From Sterolibacterium sp. (GTDB lineage Bacteria; Pseudomonadota; Gammaproteobacteria; Burkholderiales; Rhodocyclaceae): a stretch of DNA of 64,000 nt. Below the pieces are notes generated by a model, which did not search any database, was not told the DNA's origin, and saw only the letters and a list, made by a program, of their open reading frames with translations. Location of the stretch: NCBI GenBank assembly GCA_028713555.1, contig JAQTOA010000001.1, positions 186,001 through 250,000 on the forward strand. Direction: 5' to 3'. Positions 26,306 to 36,092 of this stretch are shown in pieces. The first letter of the stretch is position 1; each line of letters begins with the position of its first letter. The position numbers and the translations under genes were made by a program.

Positions 26306-27213
26306 GTGATTTTGGCAAAGTCGCAGTGCTGATGGGCGGCAGTTCGGCCGAGCGCGAAATTTCGCTGATTTCCGGTCGGGCGGTGCTTCAGGCGTTACGC
26401 CAGCAAGGGGTTGACGCCCATGCCCTGGATCCGTCGGTCACACCGATCTGGGACCTTCAGCGCGAGGCCTATGCCCGGGTTTTCGTTATGCTGCACGGTC
26501 GTTTTGGCGAGGATGGCACCGTCCAGGGGGCGCTTGAGTTGATGGGGCTGCCCTATACTGGCAGCGGTGTCATGGCATCCGCCCTGGCCATGGACAAGTG
26601 GCGCACCAAGCTGGTCTGGCAGGCTGCCGGTATCCCGACACCCAAGTACCGCATGCTGACCCCCCAGAGCGACCTGACCCGAGTGGTCGAAGAGCTCGGC
26701 CTGCCGCTGATCGTCAAACCAGCCCGGGAAGGTTCGTCGATCGGCGTGAGCAAGGTGAATACAGCAAACGAGATGGGCCCTGCATTCGATCTCGCCTATC
26801 GCCTGGATCCTCTGGTGATGGCCGAGGAGTTTGTCAGCGGGCAGGAACTGACCGCGGCGGTGCTCGGAGAACGCGTGTTGCCCCTGGTCAGAATCGAAGC
26901 GCCGGAAGGCAAATACGACTACGAAAATAAGTATTTCACCGACGTGGTGCGTTATCACTGCCCGGCCGGCGTACGTGCCGGGCTGGCGACCGAGATTCAT
27001 GGTGCAGTACTGCGCGCCTTCCAGGTACTCGGTTGCCGGGGATGGGGGCGCGCCGATCTGATCCTCAAGCCGGACGGAAGTTTCAGCTTGCTGGAGATGA
27101 ATACTTTGCCCGGCATGACCAACCATTCGCTGGTGCCGATGGCGGCGCGCGCCGCCGGGTTGAGTTTCGAAGATCTGGTGATGCGGATTCTGGAAGGGGC
27201 GCAACTTGGCTAA
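26302..27213 (+). CDS. ddl: D-alanine--D-alanine ligase
   Basis: A 303-residue ATP-grasp enzyme of DdlB type that forms D-Ala-D-Ala for MurF. N-terminal VLMGGSSAEREISLISG, ATP-binding LIVKPAREGSSIGVSKV, and the C-terminal metal and substrate block GRADLILKPDGSFSLLEMNTLPGMT followed by HSLVPMAA. All conserved Glu/Asn metal ligands are visible (LLEMNT). The ATG overlaps murB and its last 8 nt overlap the TTG start of ftsQ. Confidence 0.97.
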   Translation: MSDFGKVAVLMGGSSAEREISLISGRAVLQALRQQGVDAHALDPSVTPIWDLQREAYARVFVMLHGRFGEDGTVQGALELMGLPYTGSGVMASALAMDKWRTKLVWQAAGIPTPKYRMLTPQSDLTRVVEELGLPLIVKPAREGSSIGVSKVNTANEMGPAFDLAYRLDPLVMAEEFVSGQELTAAVLGERVLPLVRIEAPEGKYDYENKYFTDVVRYHCPAGVRAGLATEIHGAVLRAFQVLGCRGWGRADLILKPDGSFSLLEMNTLPGMTNHSLVPMAARAAGLSFEDLVMRILEGAQLG

Positions 27214-28069
27214 GTTAGTCCGCGCCAACGGCATCAAGGGCAGGCGTTCGGGACAGAGCGCCTCGCACGCTTCCCCGGAAGGCTTATGGGATCGGCCAAA
27301 ATTGCTGGATCTGCTGGCCGATGTATTGTTCCTGTGCGCCGCCGCTACGCTGGCCTATGCTGCGGTGGCAGCCATGGTGCGCCTGCCGTTTTTCCCTTTG
27401 CGGCAGGTGGTGGTGGTCAACGTGCTGAACCAGGTCACGCCGGCGCAGATCGAATACGCGGCAAGGAGTTCTTTGAGTGGAAACTTCTTCACGGTGAATC
27501 TCGACGGCGTTCGAGTCGCCTTCGAGAAACTCCCCTGGGTGCGCAAGACCTCCGTGCGCCGGCGCTGGCCGGATGGGATCGAACTGGCCATCGAAGAACA
27601 TGTTGCTGCCGCGCGTTGGCAAAACAGTGAAGACGAAGCCCGACTGGTCAATAACCAAGGTGAAGTATTCGCTGCCTCCCTGGCCGATCAGGCGGCATTG
27701 CCGTTGTTCGGCGGCCCGGAGGGAAGCGCGCCGTTGATCCTGGCACGTTACCGCGAGTTCGCCGGGTTACTGGAGCCGCTTGGCCGCACCTCGCGCAGCG
27801 TGATGCTTTCCGCGCGCCAGGCTTGGCAGCTGCGGCTCGACGATGGACTGACGCTGGAACTGGGGCGCGATCAGGCCAAGCAAACGCTGCATGAGCGTTT
27901 GCAACGCTTCGTCGGCATTTACCGCGAAGTCCAGGCGCGAACCAGAAGCTCCATCGCTGCCATCGACATGCGCTATCCGAACGGCTTCGCGCTGCGCCTT
28001 GGGCGCGGCGAGGCAGGCGCCAACATGAATCCCCAGGGCAGCGAGCATTTCAGCAAAGGTAATACATGA
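27206..28069 (+). CDS. ftsQ: Cell division protein FtsQ
   Basis: A 287-residue bitopic protein that links early and late division proteins. The TTG start inside ddl is supported by the cluster's overlap pattern. A cytoplasmic tail of about 30 residues is followed by a transmembrane helix (about 34-52) and a POTRA domain (LPFFPLRQVVVVNVLNQVTP), then the beta domain with VNLDGVRVAFEKLPWVRKTS and RRRWPDGIELAIEEH. Its stop overlaps ftsA (ATGA). Confidence 0.94.
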   Translation: MAKLVRANGIKGRRSGQSASHASPEGLWDRPKLLDLLADVLFLCAAATLAYAAVAAMVRLPFFPLRQVVVVNVLNQVTPAQIEYAARSSLSGNFFTVNLDGVRVAFEKLPWVRKTSVRRRWPDGIELAIEEHVAAARWQNSEDEARLVNNQGEVFAASLADQAALPLFGGPEGSAPLILARYREFAGLLEPLGRTSRSVMLSARQAWQLRLDDGLTLELGRDQAKQTLHERLQRFVGIYREVQARTRSSIAAIDMRYPNGFALRLGRGEAGANMNPQGSEHFSKGNT

Positions 28070-29295
28070 GCAAGGAAACCAAGGAACTGATCGTCGGCCT
28101 GGATATCGGCACTTCCAAGATTGTCGCGATTGTCGCTGAGCTGACGCCAGAAGGGACGCTGTCGATTCTCGGCATCGGTAGCCAGGAATCGAAAGGGTTG
28201 AAAAAAGGTGTGGTGGTCAACATCGAAGCGACGGTCAACGCCATTTCGCGCGCCATCCAGGAAGTCGAGTTGATGACCGATTGCAAGATCAGGGAGGTTT
28301 ATACCGGCATCGCCGGTAGCCACATCAAGAGCAAAGATTCCAATGGCATGGCGGTGGTGCGCGAGAAAGAGGTCACCCAACTCGATGTCGAGCGCGCCAT
28401 TGAGGCCGCCAACGCGACGCCGATCTCGGCTGACGACCAGATTCTGCATACTTTGGTGCAGGAGTTCATTGTCGATGGGCAGGACGGCGTCAAGGAGCCG
28501 ATCGGCATGGACGCCAAACGGCTCGAAGTGAGGGTGCATATTGTCACCGGCGCCGTCACTTCGGTGCAGAACATCGTCAAGTGCGTGCACCGCTGCGGGC
28601 TGGAGGTGGTCGATCTGGTATTGCAACCCCTTGCCTCGGGCCATGCGGTGTTGACCGAGGACGAAAAGGATGTGGGGGTCTGCCTGGTTGACATCGGCGG
28701 CGGCACCACCGATATCGCCGTATTCACTCAAGGTGCGATCCGTCACACGGCGGTGATTCCAATCGCCGGCGACCAGATCACCAGCGATATCGCCATCGCC
28801 TTGCGTACTTCGACCCAGGATGCCGAAGAAATCAAGCTGCGTTTCGGCGTTGCCCTGCAGCAACTGGCTGATGCCGAGGAAATGATCGAGGTGCCCGGGG
28901 TGGGCGATCGCCCGTCGTCAAAGCTGTCAAGGCAGACGCTGGCCGGAGTGATTCAGCCGCGTATCGAGGAAATTTATCAAAAGGTGCAGGACGAATTGCG
29001 CAATAGCGGCTATGAACGCCTGTTGCGCGCCGGCGTGGTGCTTACCGGCGGCGCTTCAGCGATGCCTGGCATGGTGCAGCTCGGCGAAGAGATTTTCCAC
29101 AATACCTTCAACCAAGGTGTGCCGCGCTACGAAGGCAACCTCAAGGAGGTGGTGCGTAATCCGCGCTACGCGACGGCAATGGGTCTGCTGCAGGAGGGCT
29201 TGGCGCAGAAAAAGCGCGGCCTCAAGGTGCAGGGCCCGAAGAGTTTCGGGCAAATCCTGGCGCGCATGCGCGCCTGGTTTGGGAAAAATTTTTAG
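28066..29295 (+). CDS. ftsA: Cell division protein FtsA
   Basis: A 409-residue actin-like ATPase that tethers FtsZ to the membrane. Phosphate-1 is VGLDIGTSKIVAIVAE, the 1C domain follows, phosphate-2 is CLVDIGGGTTDIAVF, and the adenosine motif is GVVLTGGASAMPGM. The C terminus ends with a basic, Trp/Phe-containing amphipathic stretch (RMRAWFGKNF), the expected membrane-targeting helix. The gap to ftsZ is 41 nt with an AT-rich run. Confidence 0.97.
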   Translation: MSKETKELIVGLDIGTSKIVAIVAELTPEGTLSILGIGSQESKGLKKGVVVNIEATVNAISRAIQEVELMTDCKIREVYTGIAGSHIKSKDSNGMAVVREKEVTQLDVERAIEAANATPISADDQILHTLVQEFIVDGQDGVKEPIGMDAKRLEVRVHIVTGAVTSVQNIVKCVHRCGLEVVDLVLQPLASGHAVLTEDEKDVGVCLVDIGGGTTDIAVFTQGAIRHTAVIPIAGDQITSDIAIALRTSTQDAEEIKLRFGVALQQLADAEEMIEVPGVGDRPSSKLSRQTLAGVIQPRIEEIYQKVQDELRNSGYERLLRAGVVLTGGASAMPGMVQLGEEIFHNTFNQGVPRYEGNLKEVVRNPRYATAMGLLQEGLAQKKRGLKVQGPKSFGQILARMRAWFGKNF

Positions 29296-29336
29296 GGGAA
29301 ATATTTTTTTGTGGCTGTTCATTGAAGGAGGCGAGC

Positions 29337-30509
29337 ATGTTTGAAATTGTAGACAAGGATCCCGGCCAGACTGTCATCAAGGTCATCGGCGTCGGGGGTG
29401 CCGGCGGCAATGCCGTCGAGCACATGATTCGCGAAGGCGTACAAGGCGTGGAGTTCATCTGCGTCAATACCGATGCCCAGGCGTTGAACAAGAGCAGTGC
29501 CGGCGAGAAGCTGCAACTCGGGCCGGGCCTGGGCGCCGGCGGCAAGCCGGAAAAGGCGCGCGATCTGGCGCAGGTCGATCGCGAACACATTGCCGAAATG
29601 CTGCGCGGCGCACATATGGCCTTCATCACCGCCGGCATGGGCGGCGGCACCGGCACCGGCGCCGCGCCGATTGTCGCCGAGGTGGCGCGCGAATTGGGCA
29701 TACTGACCGTGGCTGTGGTCACCAAGCCCTTCGAGTACGAGGGGCGCCGTATGACCCTGGCCGAGCAGGGCCTGCTCGAACTCGCGCAAAACGTCGACTC
29801 GCTGATTGTCATCCTCAACGAAAAACTCATGGAAGTGATGGGCGACGAAGTCAGCATGCTCGATGCCTTCAAGGCTGCCGACAATGTTTTGAAGAATGCC
29901 GTCGGCGGAATTTCCGAGATCATTAACGTACCCGGACTGATCAACGTTGACTTCGAGGATGTCCGCACCGTGATGGGAGAAATGGGCAAGGCCATGATGG
30001 GTTCGGCCGTCGCCGCCGGCGTTGATCGCGCCCGTATCGCCGCCGAGCTGGCGGTCGCCAGCCCGCTGCTCGAAGGCATCGAGTTGTCCGGTGCGCGTGG
30101 TGTGCTGGTCAATATCACCGCCAGTGATACTCTCGGCATGAAGGAAGTCAGGGAGGTGATGAATACCATACGCACTTACGCCGCGACGGATGCAACCATC
30201 ATCTTCGGCACGGTATTCGAGAGCGGCATGGAGGATCAGTTGCGTGTCACCGTGGTGGCTACCGGCCTCGGCGGCCCAGTAGCCAGGAAACAGACCAGGC
30301 CCGAGATCAGCGTTGTGCCGACGCTACGTACTGGGACCGATGACCGGGTTTTCGAGGCTCCGGCCAGTGGCACGCTCGATCTCGGCGGTTTGCCGCCGGT
30401 ATTCCAGTCCGGTCGCGGCGGGGCACGCAATGCCACAGTGGATGAGATGCGCAATAACGGCATGGATAAATACGACATTCCCGCGTTTTTGCGCAAACAG
30501 GCGGACTGA
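29337..30509 (+). CDS. ftsZ: Cell division protein FtsZ
   Basis: A 390-residue tubulin homologue forming the Z ring. The start at 29337 follows GGAGG; an in-frame ATG five codons earlier lacks one. GTP-binding features are VIGVGGAGGNAVEHMI, the tubulin signature GMGGGTGTGAAPIVAEVARE, and the T7-loop region NVDFEDVRTVMGEMG. The C-terminal peptide KYDIPAFLRKQAD is the conserved site for FtsA and ZipA-type partners. Confidence 0.98.
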   Translation: MFEIVDKDPGQTVIKVIGVGGAGGNAVEHMIREGVQGVEFICVNTDAQALNKSSAGEKLQLGPGLGAGGKPEKARDLAQVDREHIAEMLRGAHMAFITAGMGGGTGTGAAPIVAEVARELGILTVAVVTKPFEYEGRRMTLAEQGLLELAQNVDSLIVILNEKLMEVMGDEVSMLDAFKAADNVLKNAVGGISEIINVPGLINVDFEDVRTVMGEMGKAMMGSAVAAGVDRARIAAELAVASPLLEGIELSGARGVLVNITASDTLGMKEVREVMNTIRTYAATDATIIFGTVFESGMEDQLRVTVVATGLGGPVARKQTRPEISVVPTLRTGTDDRVFEAPASGTLDLGGLPPVFQSGRGGARNATVDEMRNNGMDKYDIPAFLRKQAD

Positions 30510-30579
30510 GTGATGCCTGCTTGGGTATGGGCGTAGGCTGCCATGGTAGAATTCGCCTCCCTGCCATCGCATACTTGAC

Positions 30580-31494
30580 ATGCTCAAGCAGCGCACTCTC
30601 AAAACATTGATTCGCGCCACCGGCGTCGGCTTGCACAGCGGCGTCAGGGTGACGATCGTTCTGCGTCCGGCGGCTCCCGATACCGGCATCGTCTTTCGCA
30701 GGATAGACCTCGATCCGCCGGTAGACCTCAAGGCCGATCCGCTGCTGGTTGGCGACACGCGTCTGGCTTCCTGCCTGGAGCTTGATGGCGTCAAGATTGC
30801 CACTGTCGAGCACTTGATGTCGGCGCTGGCCGGATTGGGAATCGACAACCTCTATATCGACGTAGATGCCAATGAACTGCCGATCATGGACGGTAGCGCC
30901 GCACCTTTCGCTTTTTTGCTGCAATCGGCGGGTATTGAGGAGCAAAATGCACCGAAACGTTTCTTGCGCGTAAAGAAAACCGTTGAAGTGAAAGATGGCG
31001 ACAAGTGGGCGCGGCTGGCTCCTTATGACGGCTTTTCCCTTTCCTTTTCGATCGTCTTCGCTCATCCCGCGGTGGCGCAGTCCGGCACATCGGTCTCGAT
31101 CGACTTTGCCGAAAATTCCTACCTGCGCGAAGTGGCCCGTGCACGCACCTTCGGTTTTATGCAGGATGTCGAGTTCATGCGCGATCAGGGCTTGGCGCTG
31201 GGCGGCAGCCTCGACAACGCCATCGTCATGGACGAATACCGGATCCTGAATAGCGACGGTTTGCGCTACAGCGATGAATTCGTCAAGCACAAGCTGCTCG
31301 ATGCGATCGGCGACCTGTACCTGGTCGGCCACCCGCTGCTCGGCGCCTTCTCTGCCCACAAGTCCGGTCATGCGCTCAATAACCTCTTGCTGAGGGCCTT
31401 GCTGGCTGATGCGTCGCAGTGGGAAATCGTTACTTTCGAGCGTGCCGAGGCAACGCCGCCCGCCGTTGCCCATCTTTATCCGCAATTGGTCTGA
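30580..31494 (+). CDS. lpxC: UDP-3-O-acyl-N-acetylglucosamine deacetylase LpxC
   Basis: A 304-residue zinc amidase for the committed step of lipid A synthesis. N-terminal [13 protein letters not shown]; zinc and catalytic residues in [16 protein letters not shown] and in [22 protein letters not shown]. Downstream of ftsZ is its usual proteobacterial place. The 70-nt gap after ftsZ may hold its own promoter. A 60-codon membrane protein gene follows 17 nt later. Confidence 0.97.
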   Translation: MLKQRTLKTLIRATGVGLHSGVRVTIVLRPAAPDTGIVFRRIDLDPPVDLKADPLLVGDTRLASCLELDGVKIATVEHLMSALAGLGIDNLYIDVDANELPIMDGSAAPFAFLLQSAGIEEQNAPKRFLRVKKTVEVKDGDKWARLAPYDGFSLSFSIVFAHPAVAQSGTSVSIDFAENSYLREVARARTFGFMQDVEFMRDQGLALGGSLDNAIVMDEYRILNSDGLRYSDEFVKHKLLDAIGDLYLVGHPLLGAFSAHKSGHALNNLLLRALLADASQWEIVTFERAEATPPAVAHLYPQLV

Positions 31495-31511
31495 CTATAG
31501 CTGGCACGATC

Positions 31512-31694
31512 ATGCTGGTGCTGAGGATTGTCGGCATTCTTACTGCAATCGCGATTGGCAGCGGCATTTTCGCCTATCTGCTTACCCGCGAGCAGCGCTA
31601 TCTGCGGCTTGCCGTCCGGATTGCCAAATATGCCCTGATATTCGCCTTGGTGGTACTGGCGCTGTTTGTTCTTGAGAGGGTGATCGTGCTTTAG
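31512..31694 (+). CDS. Small hydrophobic membrane protein downstream of lpxC
   Basis: A 60-residue protein with two predicted membrane helices (about 3-22 and 35-58) separated by a basic loop (LTREQRYLRLAVRIAKYA). The start ATG at 31512 is 17 nt after the lpxC stop, so it is likely the last gene of the cluster transcript. I do not recognise a named family; function is unknown. Confidence 0.65.
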   Translation: MLVLRIVGILTAIAIGSGIFAYLLTREQRYLRLAVRIAKYALIFALVVLALFVLERVIVL

Positions 31695-31726
31695 TCTTCA
31701 GTTCTTGTAAATTCCCGGAACAGAGG

Positions 31727-32173
31727 CTAGCTGCGCACGGGTAAGCGCACCAACTTGATCCAGTAGTCGCAAAGATAGCGGATGGCAACGATGAATTGCT
31801 TCATGTCCGCCGGCTTGGAGATATACCCGGCCGCGCCAAGCGCGTAGGTCTCGATGATGTCGCGCTGGGCCTCCGAGGTGGTTATTATTACCACCGGAAT
31901 GTTGCACAAGGCCTGATCCTTCTTGAGTGTGGCCAGGAACTCGCGGCCATTCATGCGCGGCATGTTCAGATCGAGCAGGATCAGGTCCGGGCGCGGCGCG
32001 GAGGTAAATTGCGCGCCCTGCCGGCGCAAGAACTCAAATGCCTGGTGTCCATCGACCACTTGATGCAGATCGGTCAGGATGTGGTTCTCGTCCAAGGCGA
32101 CCTTAACGAGGTGGGCGTCGGCTGGTTCGTCCTCGATAAGCAGGATAACGAAGGGTTGCGAGCGAGAGTCCAA
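31727..32173 (-). CDS. Single-domain response regulator (Rcp1-like)
   Basis: A 148-residue stand-alone receiver. The TTG at 32173 is chosen because AGAGGAAG lies just upstream and no ATG exists near the domain start; a longer reading would run into the kinase gene. Acidic pair in LLIEDEPADAHLV, phosphoacceptor Asp68 in LILLDLNMPRMNG, switch Thr in VIITTS and Lys in ISKPAD. The length and the NGREFLATLKKD-like helix are typical of receivers paired with phytochrome-like or GAF kinases. It lies 67 nt downstream of the PAS-GAF kinase, its likely partner. Confidence 0.85.
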   Translation of the reverse strand: MDSRSQPFVILLIEDEPADAHLVKVALDENHILTDLHQVVDGHQAFEFLRRQGAQFTSAPRPDLILLDLNMPRMNGREFLATLKKDQALCNIPVVIITTSEAQRDIIETYALGAAGYISKPADMKQFIVAIRYLCDYWIKLVRLPVRS

Positions 32174-32240
32174 GATACTTCCTCTACGAATAATTCTGCT
32201 AAGACACGGTAGCTGCCCCCTGGCGTTGCCCTGGTCGACT

Positions 32241-34061
32241 TTACGCTTCCGCTTTTCTGCTGTCGGTGGCGTTTGCGGATTCTTCCCGCTTGATCGGCAA
32301 CTGAACGCAGAAGCGACTGCCTTGTCCTTCACCCGCCGATTCCGCCCATATCCTGCCGCCATGATGTTCCGCAATCTTGCGGCACAGCGCCAAGCCGATG
32401 CCGGTGCCTTCATAGTCAGCGCGGCTTTGCAAACGCTGGAAGACCTGGAACAGGCGCCCGATCTGATCGGGGACGATGCCGGCACCGTTGTCGGCAACGC
32501 ACACGCGCCATGCCTTGTCGATCGTCTCGCCGATCACGGTGATTTCAGGTATCCGTCCGGGAATGCGGAATTTGATTGCGTTGCCGATCAGGTTTTGTAA
32601 TAGCCTCAGCACTTCGTTGGGACTGACAGAAATACGCGGCCAGTCGCCGTGAATACGGAGGTCCGCCTTCGCCTCGGCAATTGCCGGTTGGAGAAACAGC
32701 AAGGCTTCATCGAGCACAGCACGGCTTTCAGCCCACTGCGAGGGCTCGCCATTGCGGCCTACTCGCGAGTATTCGAGCAGGCCGACCAGCATCTGGTCGA
32801 GCCGCTTGGCACCGTCGACGGCGAAGTTCAGGTATTCCCGTTTTTCGGTGGAGAGTTGATCGGAAAGCGCTTCATCCAATAGCTGCAGATAACTCGAAAT
32901 CATGCGCAAGGGCTGGCGCATGTCGTGCGAGATGGCATAGCTGAACTGTTCCAGTTCGGCGTTGGAGCGTTTGAGTTCTTCATCGGCACGTGTGCTTTCG
33001 GCAATGTCCCAGGCAAGATCGGCCAACCTGGAGGCCGCCTCCAGATCCGATTTCACGTAGGGTGTGGCCTTGTTGCCGACGCCCAGAATGGCGACGATCC
33101 TGGACTTGCGAAACACCGGCACCACCATCTCGCGCAACACTTCGGCATGGCCGGGCGGCATCCCCCGCCTGTTGGGTAACGAGGCGAAATCGTTGTGGAT
33201 CACCGGGCGGCGGAGGTGGATGCATTCTACCCAAACACCCGCTTCATCAACGCTGTAATGGCTGCCTTCGCCAGCCGCTGTGCAAAACTCGCGCGTCGTC
33301 CGGGTTGACCAGGCTTGCAGGGACAAGGTTTTCTGGTCGGTTTCGAGAAAATGATAGAAGCCAATCGGGCTTTCCGTCAGGGTTCCCGCTTCATCGAGAG
33401 TCGCGACGAGCAACTCCTTCAGCGAGTGGTTGGTGGCATATTCCATCAGGCGCAGGCGCGCCGTCTGAATTCTCTCAATCCTTTTGCGTTCGGTGATGTC
33501 GCGGATAAAGGCATTGAACTCGAGTTTTCCCGCCGACTTTACCGGGGCTATCGTCAGTTCGATGGGGAACTCATGGCCGTCGCGATGCAGGGCCTGGACC
33601 TCGATCAAGATTTTCAGAAACGGCCCTTCACCACTGGCCAGATAGCGCTTCATGCCCTGAATATGGCCTGCTCGATGGCTGGGCGGGATAATCATCGTGT
33701 GAATGGCCTGGCCAATGGCTTCGTCTTCTGTCCAGCCGAAGATTTTTGTTGCCTGCGGATTCCATGCGGTGACGATCCCCTCGGCATCAATCATCACCAT
33801 GGCGTCCAGGGAGTTATTGAGAATGGTCTGGAGTTTGAACTGACTTTCCCGAAGCGACAACATCAGATCGACCTGCGCCTCGCCGGCTGCCCAGCAATCA
33901 TGGGGGTCGCTCTTGAATCCGCTGCGCTGCGCCATGTGATAGGCAGCGACCTCAATCATGTCGCTGCGTTCTTTCGGGCTGGGAACCCAAGCTGCGAAAG
34001 ACTCCCGAGCGCCGGAACCGGGCTCCGGGTTGGAGAGGCTGCTCTGGGTGTCGTTTCCCAT
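32241..34061 (-). CDS. DUF2934-PAS-GAF sensor histidine kinase
   Basis: A 606-residue soluble kinase. It starts with a short DUF2934-like segment (IEVAAYHMAQRSGF ... DCWAAGEAQV, about 36-65). A PAS/PAC domain (about 75-195, LDAMVMIDAEGIVTAWNPQA) and a GAF domain (about 205-350, ending IVAILGVGNK) follow. HisKA has FSYAISHDMRQPLRMI with the phosphoacceptor His, and HATPase_c has LLQNLIGNAIKFR, VADNGAGIVPD and GTGIGLALCRKIAEHHGG. No transmembrane segments are seen, so it should sense a cytoplasmic signal. The receiver gene downstream is the probable target. Confidence 0.92.
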   Translation of the reverse strand: MGNDTQSSLSNPEPGSGARESFAAWVPSPKERSDMIEVAAYHMAQRSGFKSDPHDCWAAGEAQVDLMLSLRESQFKLQTILNNSLDAMVMIDAEGIVTAWNPQATKIFGWTEDEAIGQAIHTMIIPPSHRAGHIQGMKRYLASGEGPFLKILIEVQALHRDGHEFPIELTIAPVKSAGKLEFNAFIRDITERKRIERIQTARLRLMEYATNHSLKELLVATLDEAGTLTESPIGFYHFLETDQKTLSLQAWSTRTTREFCTAAGEGSHYSVDEAGVWVECIHLRRPVIHNDFASLPNRRGMPPGHAEVLREMVVPVFRKSRIVAILGVGNKATPYVKSDLEAASRLADLAWDIAESTRADEELKRSNAELEQFSYAISHDMRQPLRMISSYLQLLDEALSDQLSTEKREYLNFAVDGAKRLDQMLVGLLEYSRVGRNGEPSQWAESRAVLDEALLFLQPAIAEAKADLRIHGDWPRISVSPNEVLRLLQNLIGNAIKFRIPGRIPEITVIGETIDKAWRVCVADNGAGIVPDQIGRLFQVFQRLQSRADYEGTGIGLALCRKIAEHHGGRIWAESAGEGQGSRFCVQLPIKREESANATDSRKAEA

Positions 34062-34448
34062 CAGAGCTCTCTCAATCAGCTTGGGGAGGTTGCCACGTCA
34101 TTTCCGGCCGTGATCAATTGACTTAAGTGTGCCTGCACAGTCATCTATCCGAAGAATTGCCTTGGCATGGACATCATGGCTATTCCTCCTTTATTTACTT
34201 CGGAGTTCTTCTTGCCAAGCGCCGACGGTAAATATACGCGGGGGAAAAACAACTCGAAATACCCAAAACGCGGTAATTTCCGATACCCAAATACCGGTAG
34301 TCATGTCATGTAAGTAGAGCGTGCGTGTCGTTTTCCGTTACCGGAGTGGCGCTGTCAGGTTGCCAAGGCGCAATGATTGTTCCCCGGTTCAATGTCGTGC
34401 CGCGTCCTTGGCAGAAGGCGCCGGAACTGTCGCCGGGTTAAGGCAGCC
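34062..34448. other. 387-nt gap upstream of the sensor kinase, with two tiny readings on the minus strand
   Basis: No full-size gene is supported. On the minus strand an AAAGGAGG site at about 34182-34189 precedes a 10-codon reading (34145-34177, MMSMPRQFFG). This overlaps the start of a 22-codon reading (34076-34144) that ends 14 nt before the kinase ATG. They could be leader peptides or traces of an older kinase N terminus. The left half near 34230-34320 is AT-rich and could hold the kinase promoter. The remainder toward 34448 is featureless. Confidence 0.5.
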
Positions 34449-36092
34449 TCAACGCTTTGTGCGCGGCTTTACACGTACTATCCCCAAGCCGCCACCGCAG
34501 CCGCAAGTTACATCCCCATTGGGCTGGATGAAGACCGGTCCGCCCAAGGGAGCGAAACGATTACTTTTGCCCATGGTGTAATGGAACACGCTCTTGCCGG
34601 TGTTCCAGTCGGTGCCTTCCAACGTCCATTCCCGGTTCCTTGCGCCCCAGCAGTAAAGAATGTTATTCGCGCTACTCACAGTACATACCGCGCCGACAAA
34701 GTTCGTCCGGGACTGCCATACCTGCTTCAACACCCGTGCCTGCGGATCCCACTGAAACATTGCGCCGCCCCGCGCTTCATAACCGGGGATACTAGAGGAG
34801 TAGCACTCTGCAATCCACTGCCTGGTGGGACTACCCTGTTCCGGCAGGCCATGTTCCAGGTAAGTATTGTTGATAAATGCACCATAGCCATAGACGATAG
34901 GCGTGTTTTCTATCAGGATACGCTCGTTCTCGGATACGCCGAAGTGAATGGGCGCAACGCCGGCAACGCGACGATCGTAACCCGGCAGCCCTTTCCAATC
35001 GGACGGGATGGCGTCGCGCCAGAACACCATCAGTTTGTTGTTCTTGCTGGCGTCAGTATCCACCACCAGATGGTCTTCATTCGGTCCCCATCCCATCAAC
35101 TGGGGTGTGCCGCCGCTGCCTATCAGGTTCTCATTCGGGTACGGCGCGGTCCAGGCGCCATCAGCCTCATCGAGCGAGAGGGCGCTGCCGGTCCACTGCA
35201 CCCGGTGCATGTTGTCGCGTGTCACGACATAAATGCCGTTTCGATCATCGACTGACATGCCGTTGCGCACGAAGGCAGAAAAGTAATCCTGATTTGTTGC
35301 CCCTGTTTCCTCGCCTTTTCTCGGTAACTTGAGGACTTGATAGGTGCTGAAGTCACGTGGCAATGCCATCAATACCCCGTCCATCGTGACGATAGCGACC
35401 GTTCCATCCGATGTCATGTTGATGCTGAAGACCTTGGTACCGGACATTTCTGGAGGACTCTTCCATTCCCGCCGCAGCGATATGGGAGATGCCGGATCCG
35501 CCGGGTCGGCTTCTCCATAAACCTGCAGCGAGAATTGCCCATCGGAGCCACGATGCGACAGATAGAATTCGTTCTCCCGGCTGACGAATCGATAGGCTGA
35601 CTCGGCACTCTTGAATGGCTCCTTCCAGAATTTGAGTACGTAGTCGAGGTATTCTTTATGGTTGCGTTCCTGGAGCCGGTCCGCCGTCGCTATGAATCGA
35701 TCAATCTCGTCATTGCCAAAATAGGTGTTGCCGCCCTTGGCGTAGGTCGTCAGCACCTCCAGGGTATCCGCATCGAGTTTCGCCACGCGGTCATAGCCGC
35801 CGATCCAGATTGTGCGCTTGCCGTTCGGATAGGGGCCGGAATACATCGGGAGTATGCCGTTGATCGGGCCGGTGGGTTTCCAGATGACTTCTTCGGGGCC
35901 CAAGCGGTGGCTGGGGGCAACCGGACCCGCCACCGGCGTCAGGTTTCCGGTGCCGTGAACGACTGAATAGGTCGATGCTGCTACGTAGGGGTTAACAAAT
36001 GGTGCGGCAGGCTTGGCGGAATTCGCTGCGATGGGTAACGATGCAACGACAGCAAAGCATAAAGGCAAAAGAAAGCACTTCGATTTATTCAT
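34449..36092 (-). CDS. Secreted protein of unknown function, probable beta-propeller
   Basis: A 547-residue protein with a signal peptide (MNKSKCFLLPLCFAVVASLP, cleavage probably after ANS-A). The body has repeated strand-rich units with Gly/Asp turns (TIWIGGYDRVAKLDADTLEV, FSINMTSDGTVAIVTMDG, MSVDDRNGIYVVTRDNMHRV) that suggest a propeller, which is inference. The C terminus has a Cys-rich VTCGCGGGLGIV stretch. I cannot name the family. Its ATG overlaps by 4 nt the stop of an upstream fragment of an MMPL/RND transporter, so it was probably the last gene of an envelope export operon now truncated. Confidence 0.7.
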   Translation of the reverse strand: MNKSKCFLLPLCFAVVASLPIAANSAKPAAPFVNPYVAASTYSVVHGTGNLTPVAGPVAPSHRLGPEEVIWKPTGPINGILPMYSGPYPNGKRTIWIGGYDRVAKLDADTLEVLTTYAKGGNTYFGNDEIDRFIATADRLQERNHKEYLDYVLKFWKEPFKSAESAYRFVSRENEFYLSHRGSDGQFSLQVYGEADPADPASPISLRREWKSPPEMSGTKVFSINMTSDGTVAIVTMDGVLMALPRDFSTYQVLKLPRKGEETGATNQDYFSAFVRNGMSVDDRNGIYVVTRDNMHRVQWTGSALSLDEADGAWTAPYPNENLIGSGGTPQLMGWGPNEDHLVVDTDASKNNKLMVFWRDAIPSDWKGLPGYDRRVAGVAPIHFGVSENERILIENTPIVYGYGAFINNTYLEHGLPEQGSPTRQWIAECYSSSIPGYEARGGAMFQWDPQARVLKQVWQSRTNFVGAVCTVSSANNILYCWGARNREWTLEGTDWNTGKSVFHYTMGKSNRFAPLGGPVFIQPNGDVTCGCGGGLGIVRVKPRTKR

